DNA from: Auanema rhodensis
Taxonomy: Eukaryota > Nematoda > Chromadorea > Rhabditida > Rhabditidae
Length of the DNA stretch: 64,000 nt
Assembly: GCA_964057225.1 (NCBI GenBank)
Contig: OZ059897.1
Span: 6,696,001-6,760,000 of the forward strand
Direction of reading: 5' to 3'
Both the position numbers and the translations under genes were made by a program. A model generated the notes under the pieces. That model searched no databases, was not told the DNA's origin, and saw only the letters and a program-made list of their open reading frames with translations. Below are positions 36,310 to 47,909 of the stretch, piece by piece. The first letter of the stretch is position 1. Every line of letters begins with the position of its first letter.

Positions 36310-37479
36310 ATGTGGATCATAGCGTTGTTAACGTTAATATCCTATACTCATGCTTATGAAGGCGTTCCATTTAATGATGATCCCTGGGACGTTGATGGAC
36401 CATGTCAGATTTATATAGAGGTTCGAGATTCTGTTTTAACAAATGAAAAAAACTTTTTCTAGAGGTTTGCTAAAGCCCAAGCTGAAATGGTTCAATGTGC
36501 TTCCAACTGGTCTATACCTCCGAAAGTTTGCACTAATTGTTTTGAACATTACATAGCTTTCAAGCAATTGGAGTACGAAACTAAACATTTGGTTAGTGTT
36601 AGTATAGAATTCATTTATTCTTCAATTTTAGGATAATGTGACATCACTGGATAATCGTACTTGCTCACAAGTGATCTATGACAATTACCTTTTGTCATAC
36701 AGTTATGATATTAGTGATGCCTTAACTACTAGAATTTGGGATAATTCTCGTTGTGAATGTCAGTTCCAAATTTAGTTGTTTTATTACTGTTTTCTTTAGC
36801 CTGTCTTCATATAAATTGGAATTTTACAACTGCTGATAACAAAGTCCAATTTCTTAACAGGACTTTGGATTTCCAAAATCGTCTTTTCGACTGGAGAGAT
36901 TGTGTTGTTAATTTCACAGGCTGGGGAGAACTAGGTAAGTCTTTTTCATCTACGCATGAAATATGTTTTTTTTAGAATATGATGATATGCTTTCTTTGGG
37001 CAATGCAAGTGGTATTTGTGGTGTATGTAACAAGACTTTCGATGACTTGTTCGCTTATTATTGGGAAATCTACGCCAATCCAGGAATTGAATTTTGTGTT
37101 GACATTGAAACTACGGTAAATATTTCATCGTTTATTTTATATAATGAGTATATTTAAGATGAATGATACCTTACATCTTTGGAATGATGTGTGGAGCTGT
37201 GACGATAGAAAAGATAGAGAAAGAGACACTGGCTTAGTTATTTACACTATGCTTGTTCTGTTAATTTTGACTGCTCTATTCTATGCTGGAAGTTACATTC
37301 AAGGTGGCGGAGATTCAAGACATTTTATTCGATGTAATATTTATTTAATAGTAAATTTGGTTATAACAAAATTTTTAGACTCTAGACTAGATCCTCCCAG
37401 AGGACAACGCTCGCGTCTCATATCTACATCAGCTTCTGATAACTCTTTTCTACCTCATGTTCAGGAGAGATATTCTTGA
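36310..37479 (+). CDS. OSTM1: OSTM1-like lysosomal membrane protein
   Basis: About seven exons encode roughly 300 residues. In animals OSTM1 is the beta subunit of the lysosomal chloride/proton antiporter ClC-7. The chosen ATG gives a clean signal peptide (MWIIALLTLISYTHA). The lumenal part is Cys-rich and N-glycosylation-rich, with paired cysteines (VCTNCFEHY, GICGVCNKTFDDL) and FCVDIET before a late Cys (WSCDDRK), matching the OSTM1 order including CIDVED in the human protein. A single membrane helix (VIYTMLVLLILTALFYAG) is followed by a short Arg-rich cytosolic tail. Upstream ATGs in other frames hit stops at once. The next gene starts 198 bp downstream on the same strand. Confidence 0.85.
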
Positions 37480-37569
37480 TTATATATTTTCAATTTTTGT
37501 TGAGTGTTGAAGCTGGTTCTTCTTCGGGTAGCTTGTTGCCAATCTGTGTTATTTTCGTATTAAATACAT

Positions 37570-37590
37570 TTATTTTCTTGTTTTTTTTAG
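37570..37590 (+). promoter_or_regulatory. Possible trans-splice acceptor upstream of the complex III hinge gene
   Basis: TTTTCTTGTTTTTTTTAG ends at 37590, 111 bp after the OSTM1 stop and 87 bp before the next ATG. A second, weaker TTCTAG ends at 37666. Confidence 0.4.
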
Positions 37591-37677
37591 CATTTCAATT
37601 GGTTTGCCCCCAACATTATCTTATCTATTAACTTTTGTGTATTTCGCTTATAAGTACGTGTTCTAGTGGTAAAAACA

Positions 37678-38039
37678 ATGCCTGCCCATAACGAGGTAAA
37701 AAAAATTTTGTTCGCCCAACTTTCTATTTTTTTATTCTAGGAACCTTTGGAGGAAAACACTGACCAGCTCACCCAATACAGGGAACGTTGTGCTGACCAT
37801 GTAGCTGATTTGAAGGTAAGAGTAAAGAGTTTTTCTTCTTGCCTATTGATAGTATTGTAGGCTATTCTTGATGAATGCAACGACCGTGTCAACTCTAGAA
37901 CCGAGACTGAAGAGACCTGCCACCAGGAAATGACCGACTACGTTCATCATTTGGACGAGTGTGTAAGTAGACTTGTCTGAGTTCGCAAAATAATTTTTCT
38001 TTTCAGGCCATGCCAAAGGCTTTCAAGGCTTTGAAGTAA
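37678..38039 (+). CDS. UQCRH: Cytochrome b-c1 complex hinge subunit (UQCRH/QCR6)
   Basis: Four small exons encode 75 residues. This subunit sits on the intermembrane-space side of complex III next to cytochrome c1. The four cysteines that form the two disulfides of the helical hairpin are all there: ERCADHV, LDECNDRV, EETCHQEM and LDECAMPK. The last exon ends AFKALK. The N-terminus (MPAHNEEPLEENTDQ) is acidic but lacks the long poly-Glu run of vertebrate and yeast forms. AATAAA at 38077 lies 38 bp after the stop. Confidence 0.92.
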
Positions 38040-38076
38040 AAGATAGTAGTTATTCCTATGTTGTAATAGTAATTAG

Positions 38077-38082
38077 AATAAA
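38077..38082 (+). terminator. Poly(A) signal AATAAA for UQCRH
   Basis: Canonical hexamer 38 bp after the stop codon, between two convergent genes. Confidence 0.6.
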
Positions 38083-38297
38083 AGTTTTTATAACTATTTT
38101 ATTATATAAATCAAATACAATCTAACACCATCAATATCACAGGCAGAGCATGAAATGAATAACATATCGCAATATAAACATTCCCTCTCATCACTTCAAA
38201 AATTATCTTTTTTGAATTCATGATATCACAGATGCTACGAGGACATAACCCAAAAGCTGAATTTATTTCTAAAGTTTACGTCGAGACAATATAAATA

Positions 38298-40661
38298 TTA
38301 TAATCTTCCGCAACGTTCCGATTCCCCTTCGCTGAGCATGTAAGCCGGTAAATATCTGAAATATATGTCTGAGTATGAGTATAGAGCGTCACAGGTTACG
38401 TTTCTTTTCCAGTATAAGAAGTTGTCTTCAGACTTGGGTTAGGAAAAGTGCTATCGCGGCCACCTAAGGATGTATATCCTTTATCATACAATGAGCAATA
38501 TGGAATGCACAATCCTCTTAAAGCTGTCCATACATCGCTATAATTCCAGTAGAGTATGGGGCAAACGCGAAGAACTCGTGGCCAATCGCTATCAGTCCAT
38601 TGAGTCGGTGATCTAAATACATTGTATTACTACAACGTACTGTTACAAACAATGATACTTCATATATTTTCCTTTTGGATCTGATATCCTGCTGCCCATA
38701 AAAACCGCAGTGATTTTCGGTTTCTGCTCTTTCAGCCTTTCTAAACCGATTTTAAGAGGCCCTGGCACTTCATGGACAATTATGTTATAACTAAAATGCC
38801 TCATTTGAACTTCAACTTTTCATTATGAAGCTCATACCTTTTCGCAGCATCAATTATGAACTGAGTAGCTTCAGGGAACTGATCATCACACATAATATGA
38901 AAACCTTGGATTTGAGCATTAGGACCATATTTTCTAAAAATTTTCTAATGCATTTTTTTCAAAGAAGACATTAAACGAACTTGTCTACTGCAACTCTCAA
39001 GAGATGAAGAAGGACTGTACAATCTTTTCCACCATTGAAAGACAAAGCAATTTCATCCAATCTACAAATATTACAATAGATTCTAACTTGTACAGACAGT
39101 TTTTACGAATATTCATCTACAATCTTTTCAACAATGCTGTTTGCGTCCGCCAGTTTGGCAATGAAGCTTTCACTTTGTCGAGAGCTAAATTCTTTCATTT
39201 TCCGAACAGTATCTAACCATGGTAATTCGTCATAGAAGACTTGGCTACCTGGAAACAAAAAAAAACACTAAAATTTCGAAAGGTAATCGCACTGTTTAAA
39301 ATGTGCTTAATTTCTTCGGTAGCTTCCTTTCCAACAGACATTTCGTCACACTCGATGATAAGTTTGGTTTTAAAATAGCTGCAAATGACAAAAATGAAAT
39401 TTCATTTGATCATGTATCATTGCCTATTCCCGATCACAGGATAAGAACCTATTTCAACAACTTTATCGTATTTTTCAGCAACAGCGTCCAAAGCTGATGA
39501 AAATCTGAATAAGAACAATCTCAGTATACAAAAAAAACTGCAAACAAACTTGAACTCATCCAATGAGGTATAAACTTCTTCGCAAAATCGAGGAGGATAA
39601 AGCTCAGGTGGGAATAGTTGACTCTTTAAAAAATGACTTAGTTTAACTAAAGCAAAAGGAAAACATTTAGAAGACAACAAAATTTGAAAATGGATTGGAA
39701 ATTAACTTGAAATTGTGCTCATAAGTTTGAACTATTTAGGACTGGATTTACCAACCTTCAAGGAATCAAAAGCTCTTTCAAAGAAGGCCGGAACACCTGG
39801 GAAAGCTATCACATTTTGTAAACGCACAACAGGAAAAGGAGAACGTTCACCAGTCTTTGGATTTATACCCCAGAGCAAATGTGACGTTGAAGGTATCTGA
39901 ATCATCCAATTTCGAAATGATAATGATAATTAATGATACATTACTAAGCTTTAAAGCAAATCCCTGGGAAGAAGAAGAACAATCATGAGTATAGTTATTG
40001 ATCGCTTCTAATATTTCCTTTGAAGTTTCCAATTCCAAATTAAAAGCTTTAGCGAGGCCTGCAATAGGAAACAAGATATATATTGATTTTTAAACATAGT
40101 CGTTCGATGAATCCTTTACCAAAGTACTACTCTTTACAAAATCATTTTAATTTTATGATAACACAACCGATCGACCTACATATCTAATCAAAATGAAACA
40201 GAAAATGTCATGTATTTGATTTGTTGTTGTTATTTATAAAAGTTTCATGTGATATATTATAAGTTTTGAATGTAAAGATTTTTTCTTCTGTTTTCAAGAA
40301 TTCTACGAACCTGAGTAAGTCTTATCATCATGTGTTGGCCCAACGCCTCCTGTACTAAAGACAATGTCGTACTTTTTGCTTAATTTCGCAACTTCTTCAC
40401 TTATATCATCCAAATCATCACCTATTATAGAAACCTACATGTTTAAGGTTTAACAAAACATATTATAAGCCTATTATTACTCTTTTCAATTGTACGCCGA
40501 TTTTATGGAGACGATCAGCGATGAACCCTGAGTTTGTGTCCTTGGTGGAACCTTTTAATATTTCATCACCAATTACTTCAAATAGATAATCATGATGAGC
40601 ACACAAGATAAAAATCACCTATAAGCGCAGCTGTCGTACGATTACGCATCAATTTGTGCAT
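38298..40661 (-). CDS. flad-1: FAD synthase (FLAD1 type, MoaB-like plus PAPS-reductase-like domains)
   Basis: The protein has about 500 residues in roughly ten exons. It adenylylates FMN to FAD. The N-terminal molybdopterin-binding-like domain shows [22 protein letters not shown] and [14 protein letters not shown], then [20 protein letters not shown]. The C-terminal catalytic domain has [46 protein letters not shown] and [11 protein letters not shown], all in family order, ending [16 protein letters not shown]. The start ATG ([13 protein letters not shown]) is the first that stays open into the next exon. No mitochondrial presequence is obvious. FAD from this enzyme would serve SDHA and the dehydrogenase encoded nearby, but physical proximity alone does not show co-regulation. 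Confidence 0.93.
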
Positions 40662-41130
40662 TAAACCAGATTTGAACTGGTATTTCCATATACCTTGCTA
40701 AAAAAGGAAACACTTGGAAAATAATTTATTTTAACAACAAGAATTGAACAGGACAGAATGGAACACAACGGTAACAATGTAAACTTTTAAGCGGTTGATA
40801 AAGGTAAACAACAATTCGGGCTTAAACCCTTAGTAAATGTAAAAGAAAAAAATTCAGGAAAAATCATTAACTAGTTGATCTTAGGGTCGTTTAAGCATAA
40901 TGACAGATCGTAATTATATTAGCATCGTAGGGGGAAATCTATTCCTCGTATATATTTCAATGTACACTGAATTAATTACATAAATTTTATGTCTACTTAG
41001 CAATCTACATAAAGCTATATATATGTATGGAATGAGTTATTATAACTAATAGGATTATATAAAATACATTGTAATAGTTTTGATATAAACTGATGATATA
41101 GGAATAGAAGAAATAAAAACGAACGAATTC
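40662..41130. other. Intergenic, FLAD1 / DCAF17-like
   Basis: AT-rich with no feature recognised. It separates two co-oriented minus-strand genes. Confidence 0.5.
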
Positions 41131-43303
41131 TCATTCTCTACCTCGCTCATCATTTTTTCGATTTAAGCGAAGTTGACGGCGATTCAAATATGCGTTCGGA
41201 TCATGTTGTGCCGGTTCTTCTAAGTTGTAGACGTTGACCAATGGTCGAGTTTTTGGCATAGCTTGAACACAACTCAAAATACAATCAAAGCCAGATACAG
41301 ACACAAATTTTTCGTTGTATCCTCTACCATTTCGCATTGACAGAGCAGATATGTCTAGAATATTACCCGTGAAAGCATCTATCGTATAAAGTACGGGTTT
41401 CCAATGCTTGGTTCCTGAATTAAAATTAATTTCTTCATAAGAAAAGATAAGCAATTACTTAAATCGGTAGTTAAAAAGTACTCGACAGTTGCTATAATCA
41501 AGTCGTTATCAATTAATTCTAAAGTCGATACTTCCTTAAAAAAAATTAGATCTTTAATCGAAAATTAAAACTCTTACACAGTTTGGAAATTCAGCTTCAA
41601 GTAGTGGAGATATGAAGTACTTTTCAGCATCAGGATTTTTGAATGGATCCAACTTAACACTCCAGGTTGGAGTAAAACCGGAAGTCTGCCCTGGCAAGGG
41701 TGGAGGTCTTAAAATAAATGTAATATGAATTTCATCTAAGTAATGTATTATACCCGGATAAATCGTAACAGTTAATAGCATTTCTATAAGAAGTAAATAC
41801 TCTTAAAGAGTTATCAGTAGCAATAGAAAGTAGTTCATATTGAAGAAGAGCATCCGGAGGAGATATCAAAGGTCGGTGAGGTACAGTTTTATATTTCTTT
41901 AAATCCTTTTTTAATATTGAAAATAAATGAGCAATACTTACATAATGAAATTTATTAGGTATACTAATATCTCTGAAGCATAAAGAATTTGAAGGAACTT
42001 TGGAAAGGAACATTAATAATTGATCATTTAGAAAAATAGCATCGCTTTTAAGCATTTTATGAACTGAAACAATAAATAAAACAAATTCTATAAGCTTCAA
42101 CTTACACTTAAATATATGTACCGGTTTATATGATCTCGTCCATTTTAAATTTTCTGCGATTAGCGTCTCACCTTTGCTTAGAAAATTCTCATCAACTACA
42201 GGCGAACACTAAACATATAATGACAAATAAATAATAACAATTACCAATCTGCGAAAAACTTACGTTTGCGTATACTCTATCAAAGTTATATAATTCTGCT
42301 GTAGAGCCTCTGTGAAATATTAAACAGTTTCTGGTTAATTGAAGGTGATGCACATTATCAAAATGCTAAAAAGGGTAAACATTGCTCGAAATAACGATAG
42401 AAATCTTACTCTATCTTCTATTGTAAAACAACATTTCAACTTAATAGGATAATAACTGAATAGAGCTATTGATCCTTTCTTCGAAGCTGTCTTATAGCCA
42501 ACAGCGTAGAAGTCTATTCCATAGTTATTCCATTCTAATTTTCTTGAAAAAAAGAAGATTTTTCGTTAATTATTAAAGAAATAATTTACGAGTTAGTATA
42601 TGAAAAATTTTTAGGTAGACGATATTGTTTTACAATTTCCATAGTTTTATAATTATAGCACAAGACACGTCCTAGACTTGTCAGTACAATTAGAGAAAGA
42701 ATGGGCTCCGTCGGATTTTCTTCCTGAACCATAAAAATTATTAGCTGGAGCTGCTTTTGCCTTTACCGCAACGCGTATTGGATCAGTTAAATTTAATCGA
42801 CAAAGTATTTTTTCATCATCAGGAATACCCTTCAATTCACATAGCTTCACGGGAAGACCGAATTTATACATTTCCTTTTCATTGATGTCAATAATATCTT
42901 TTCTAAAAAGTTGAGACATAACAAATATTGTCTATCGTAACATACGGTTGATGATCTAGGAAAGATCTGACAGGAATCCCTTCGTTGAGCTTGAACTTTC
43001 TCAATTTCTTAAAATACAATACTGATCTATATGATATCCTAAGTAAATACACACTGAATTATAAAGTTGATTTCTAGTGTTGCGCATAAACTTAGAAGCG
43101 GGCATCATGCCTGTTTCTCTTCTCATAACAGTATTAAGTAACACTCCATATTTATTATTATTTCCAACTTTATGATAAGTAGACAAATCTGTGGCGAACT
43201 GAAAAATCACTTTTAATTTATCTTGAAAAAAAGCACAAACTTTATCAGTTCCTTTATATCCTAGTGTATACGTTTCACTGAAACAAGCAGGCTGCCCAGA
43301 CAT
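41131..43303 (-). CDS. Conserved protein, possibly DCAF17-like
   Basis: About 12 exons encode roughly 500 residues starting MSGQPACFSETYTLGYKG. There is no signal peptide or membrane helix. The middle alternates short strands typical of a divergent beta-propeller: ILSLIVLTSLGRVLCYNY, then GIDFYAVGYKTA, GSIALFSYYPIKLKCCFTI and NCLIFHRGSTAELYNF. This order of blocks resembles human DCAF17, a CUL4-DDB1 substrate-receptor candidate, but I am matching from memory and identity is low. The C-terminus is polar and Arg/Asn-rich (NRRQLRLNRKNDERGRE). The gene starts 173 bp after the PLAA stop on the same strand, with an ACATAG directly before its ATG, so trans-splicing from a shared transcript is plausible. 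PLAA also acts in ubiquitin pathways. Confidence 0.45.
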
Positions 43304-43476
43304 CTATGTACAAAATAATATTTTTATATAGCCCTCCATAACTTTATGTACGACATTGTTGTTGGTAGTAACCAATATGAGACATAACAAAAATAATAAT
43401 TAAAACTACAGATTTTTTATGTCAACCGGGCAAACATCAAATAAAGTTTCATTTAAAGTAAAACCATGTATTATAG

Positions 43477-46400
43477 CTATACAGCATATGTCATTTCAAC
43501 AATATCCCGTGAAATATGTTTTCCAGTTTCAGCAACCACAGCATCCTTTATCTTATTTATAATGATGATAATGTTCCTGGATTTAGCCAACTGAAAACCT
43601 TCACTTGTTCAAACAGACGTTATTTAAATAGCAACATACGCTAATGACTTCAGAATCACCCCACATCAATGTGGCTATAGTTTGTAGAATACGAATGAGA
43701 GCCTGCTCAGAATAGCCACCAAAGGAATCAAACGTTTCCAGAACCTATACCATATATAGTTCAGAGTTCAAAATTTAAAGAAGAAAACGTACTTTAATGA
43801 TATGACGTAAGGTGTCCTCCCTGGGACCTAACTCAGATATAGTCTGAGATTGTTTCAGCATAAGATAAGACCAATTAGCTAAGGCTGAAGAGGCGGCAAT
43901 CTATAAATGGGCGTATCAGTAACAAAACTTTTGTATTGCAAACTTGTAGTGGTTCTCGCTTGGAAAGTAATTGAGAGGCAACAATCGGAATAAGAGTTCC
44001 CATATCACGTTGAAGTAAAGCTTCCCCATGAGCATGAGAGAAGGCGTTTGCTAAGGCACGGCAAATAAATATTTTAACGGCGTCAGAAGGATCACTAATC
44101 AGTATTGAAGTGAGTCTTTCAAGAATAGTAACACCTCGACCCTAAAATGAATTATAAAAAGTCTACAAAAAAAGGAGATCATACTTTTAAGTCACAAAAC
44201 TGAGCATTAAGATTATCATGAAGTAGAGCTACACGGAATAAATCACAGACAGGAGCAATATCATCAATAGACCACAACAAAGCTATAAAAATATATATAA
44301 AGGAAACTAATCAAAATATCACCTGTATCAAGAGCAGAAGTTAATGTCATAGTTAATTCCAAACCTCCTGGCTGAGCACCCATGAGTTGCTCTAATTCTT
44401 TCATCTATAAAACAAAGCATGCAAAAAATGAAAAACTTTTTAAAAGAAATTATAGCTACATAGAAACCAAAAGTGAAGGAAAATGGAAAATAATAGAAAA
44501 ACAAGTGAAAAATTATTTAAATCACCATTTCGAAAAACTACATTTAACATACCTGGTCGTCATTCAATTTGTATTGATCTTGCTTGTCATTCGTTTCTCT
44601 CAGCTTAACTATAGCTTTTTGGCTCAACTGCTCAACACCGAAGAAGAAGTAGGAAGGAATAGGCACATATTCTCCCATGGGTTTTTTCTTATCACGCAGC
44701 ATGCTTGCAATAGGCAGAACAGCTCCAGTTGACGATCCCGGAACATACCTAAATTCATATTTTGAAATGTATAATTAGTTAACAAACACAAACCTTCCTC
44801 CGCTAGTGTATGGATCACCAGAAGCGGGGGCTTGTCCCCCAGTAGAGCCAGGAATATAACGTCCGCCGCCAGTGAACGGGTCATAAAAGTCGGAAGAACC
44901 TTCCTGACCACTTCCTTGAGGGCAATACCTACCACCACCTAACAAAATTGAAATTTTCGAGAAAAAAAGAAAGAAAGAGACAAACCAGTGAAAGGATCAG
45001 TGTAATTACCAGCACTGGTCGTGTTGCTAGATGAATTTCCACCATTATTGCGAATAAGTGTTGATATCTACATTAAGTATATAAGCATTTGTTGAAAGAC
45101 AAGAGAGAAGAGAACCTTAGCCATAAATTTAATAGGAAGATTATATTTTTCACAGAATTGTTGAGCAACATAATCAGGATCATCTCCAGCGTTGTAAGCT
45201 AATTTAGTAGTTACCCCAGACTCTAGTGTGATTTCCATGGCGTAATCATACATCTATAAAATAGAAAAATTTTAATTTCTCTGACATATTCACTTACTTT
45301 TCCATCAACTTCTACACGCTGAGTTTCTTGAGGTTTCATTTTTTTAGCCTGGTATTCACGGGCTTCTGGTACATTAGCAACAATATAATCCGTAATTTCA
45401 TTCAAATAAGAAATTGGCAAACTATATTGCTAAAAAAACAGAAATATTAAAAAATATGATGTAAGAAGAATTGCCTGAATAAATTGTTCAGCTGCTAACA
45501 CGGGATCAGTATTCTTCTTATATTTCAATTCCATGTTTGGTGCCCCATCATCCAAAGCAACTTTGATTGTAATTTCATCCCTAGCTGCTCGTTCATCTCT
45601 CTCCCTTTCCGAAGCAACTCGTACGGCCAACTAAACAAATAAATAACATAATAAAGTTAGTATGTTTAGACTTACCTCACTGTCCACAAGTTCTAGCACT
45701 TCAGGCTTAGCCAGGCGAGATTGCGAATTAGTATATACATAAATACGACCATCACTAAAAACAAATATAAGGAAAGGAAGTAGAACTGAGAAATTACCTT
45801 CCAGAAACAGCAAAGTCATCATTGCTCAGTCCAATTACAGACCATGCTGTAACAGCAGGTATTCTTATTAATTGTTTGTTAGAGATACTAAATAAAATCA
45901 AAAAATTGAAAAAAACTTATAGCCAATTACTTTAAAAGATTATCTTTTTCTTCCTTTTGCCAAACTTCAATGTTACCCCCTTCTCCACAAGATACAATAA
46001 ATGAGCCAGCCATAGTCATACTAGATACAATATGATAATGAAGCATTAGATAACAAACTATACCTAAAAATAAATTCATCTACAAGAGATGAAAACGATC
46101 CGACACATGTCACTGTATCAAAATCCCATAAGCGAATAGTTGAATCATTAGCTGCCGATAAAAAGTATCTTTTATCAATAACTAATAAGGCTCTAACCAC
46201 ATCAGTATGGCCTAAACAATATATATACTACTGATTACAAAGGGTTGCTATGCCAACCAGTAAAAGTATTTACGACTTCATCATTATGCCATAGCTTCAC
46301 AGATTTATCAGCGCTTCCACTCAGATAAAAGCCAGGGGTTTCAGGCAATGTGGCCAAAGCCCAAATACTGAACGTGTGGCCTTTAAGATGATAAATCTAA

Positions 46401-46967
46401 AATACAATAGATATACAAAAAAAGGCTACATGTACATACAGAAGCTTCCGATTCTGGCATCTGTGCAATGGACCAAACAATTACATTGTTATCCCAAGAT
46501 CCACTTAGAAGAACGTGGTTTTTCTCGTCAACATAAAGACATGACACTAGAATTTCAGAAGGTTACGGCCCCTCTCGAAAAAAAACAACCATTTCCACTA
46601 TGCTCAACCAATGTAAGGATAGGTTCTTGACTTCCAGAAGTATATACAGCAATAGCCCCATCTCTACGACCAACAAAAAGTTTCCAATTACCATCACCTT
46701 CATAATAAGCTACAGAATTTACAATACTTGGTTGAGAGTAACAAATAGCCTCAGTGTATTCTCCTGCTCTATATAGTAATAAAATTATACGAATTTGGGC
46801 AAGACAACGAACTTTTTACTCCAAAATCTTACACAGTTATCTCTCCCACCAGAAATAATTACATTCGAGGAAGTGGCTCCTAAGCATTTAACATCAGATT
46901 TATGAGCAGCTATTAGCTTGCTCAATTGGAATGGAGGAGGTGTTGATGTATCCATTTCATCTTCCAT
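43477..46967 (-). CDS. ufd-3: PLAA / UFD-3 / Doa1 ubiquitin-binding p97 cofactor
   Basis: A large multi-exon gene. The protein starts MEDEMDTSTPPPFQLSKLIA, and the first WD repeat reads HKSDVKCLGA to GGRDNCVRFW. WD repeats continue to about 45830. The PFU domain, which binds ubiquitin, covers DDGAPNMELKYKKNTDPVL, SYLNEITDYIV and VTTKLAYNAGDDPDYVA (about 45630-45070). A linker carries three repeats (DPFTGGGRYCP, DPFTGGGRYIP, DPYTSGGRYVP) typical of PLAA. The C-terminal PUL domain, an armadillo-like fold that binds CDC-48/p97, runs from MKELEQLMGA to the end at MTYAV. All three modules of the family are present in order. It works in ubiquitin recycling and sorting in cytosol and nucleus. Confidence 0.94.
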
Positions 46968-47909
46968 CTTTAGAATAAATCTGTAGAACAATTACTTTTG
47001 TTCAAATTTATATTAGATCAATTAGTAATTAAGATAACATATATTACTACATCAGAGAAATATTTAGAACACTAATATCATAAACGAAATCGTTCTCTCC
47101 GATTTTGAAAGATTTCTCATTAAAAGTCGCAATAGTTCGTAACTTTACCGTTTCGAAAAAATCAGAGGACAAGTTCAGCGAATAACTGTATTTTTAATTA
47201 TTTTTATCAGTTTTTTTGCAAGCTATTCTTAATTTTAAGTTTGAAGAAGCTTTTTGAGAATTATATTCTTGGAATTATTTATCTTTTATACTTTTTTTAA
47301 AATTAAAGGTGATGTCTATATATTAAGACCGCATGTATGAATTATGTTAATCTTTTAGAGATTTATGGTTTCAAACCAGCATGCTTTAAAAGTATACCTA
47401 ATTTGTCACAGAAAATATAAATTTCATAATAAAATTAATAACGGTTTTGTAGCATAAACAACTAAAAGAAACTAGTTGCAACTTGCCATTCTCATTACGT
47501 TATCTTATAGAGATGCCGAATATGAAATATTTTATTCCATGAGCTAGATTTGTTCATTTAACTTGATGCCTGCTTAATGATTCCCAGATTATACCACATT
47601 ATTCTGAGTACTAGAATACCTCTTTTATACTTTTTTCAACAGTATCCGTTCTCTGTCTAACAAATAAATTTTTACAAACATGTTAAATCATTTTACCAAC
47701 ATATCCCAGCTTGACTAATTTGCATATACCCATGTGTTTCAAAATACTTTAGTATTTCCTTTAAGCTGTACTTAAGTTTTAAAGACACTCAGTTATGGTT
47801 CATCATTGTTCTTCAGGTTCCATACTCTCAATTTATTTGATATTTGCTGGATACTTCATTCATCATAATACTAAATGTAAATGTAGTACGTTGATGAAAT
47901 GGAAAAGAT
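46968..47909. other. Intergenic, nothing recognised
   Basis: 940 bp of AT-rich sequence between PLAA and the lysozyme-like gene. It should hold the PLAA promoter. Confidence 0.5.
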
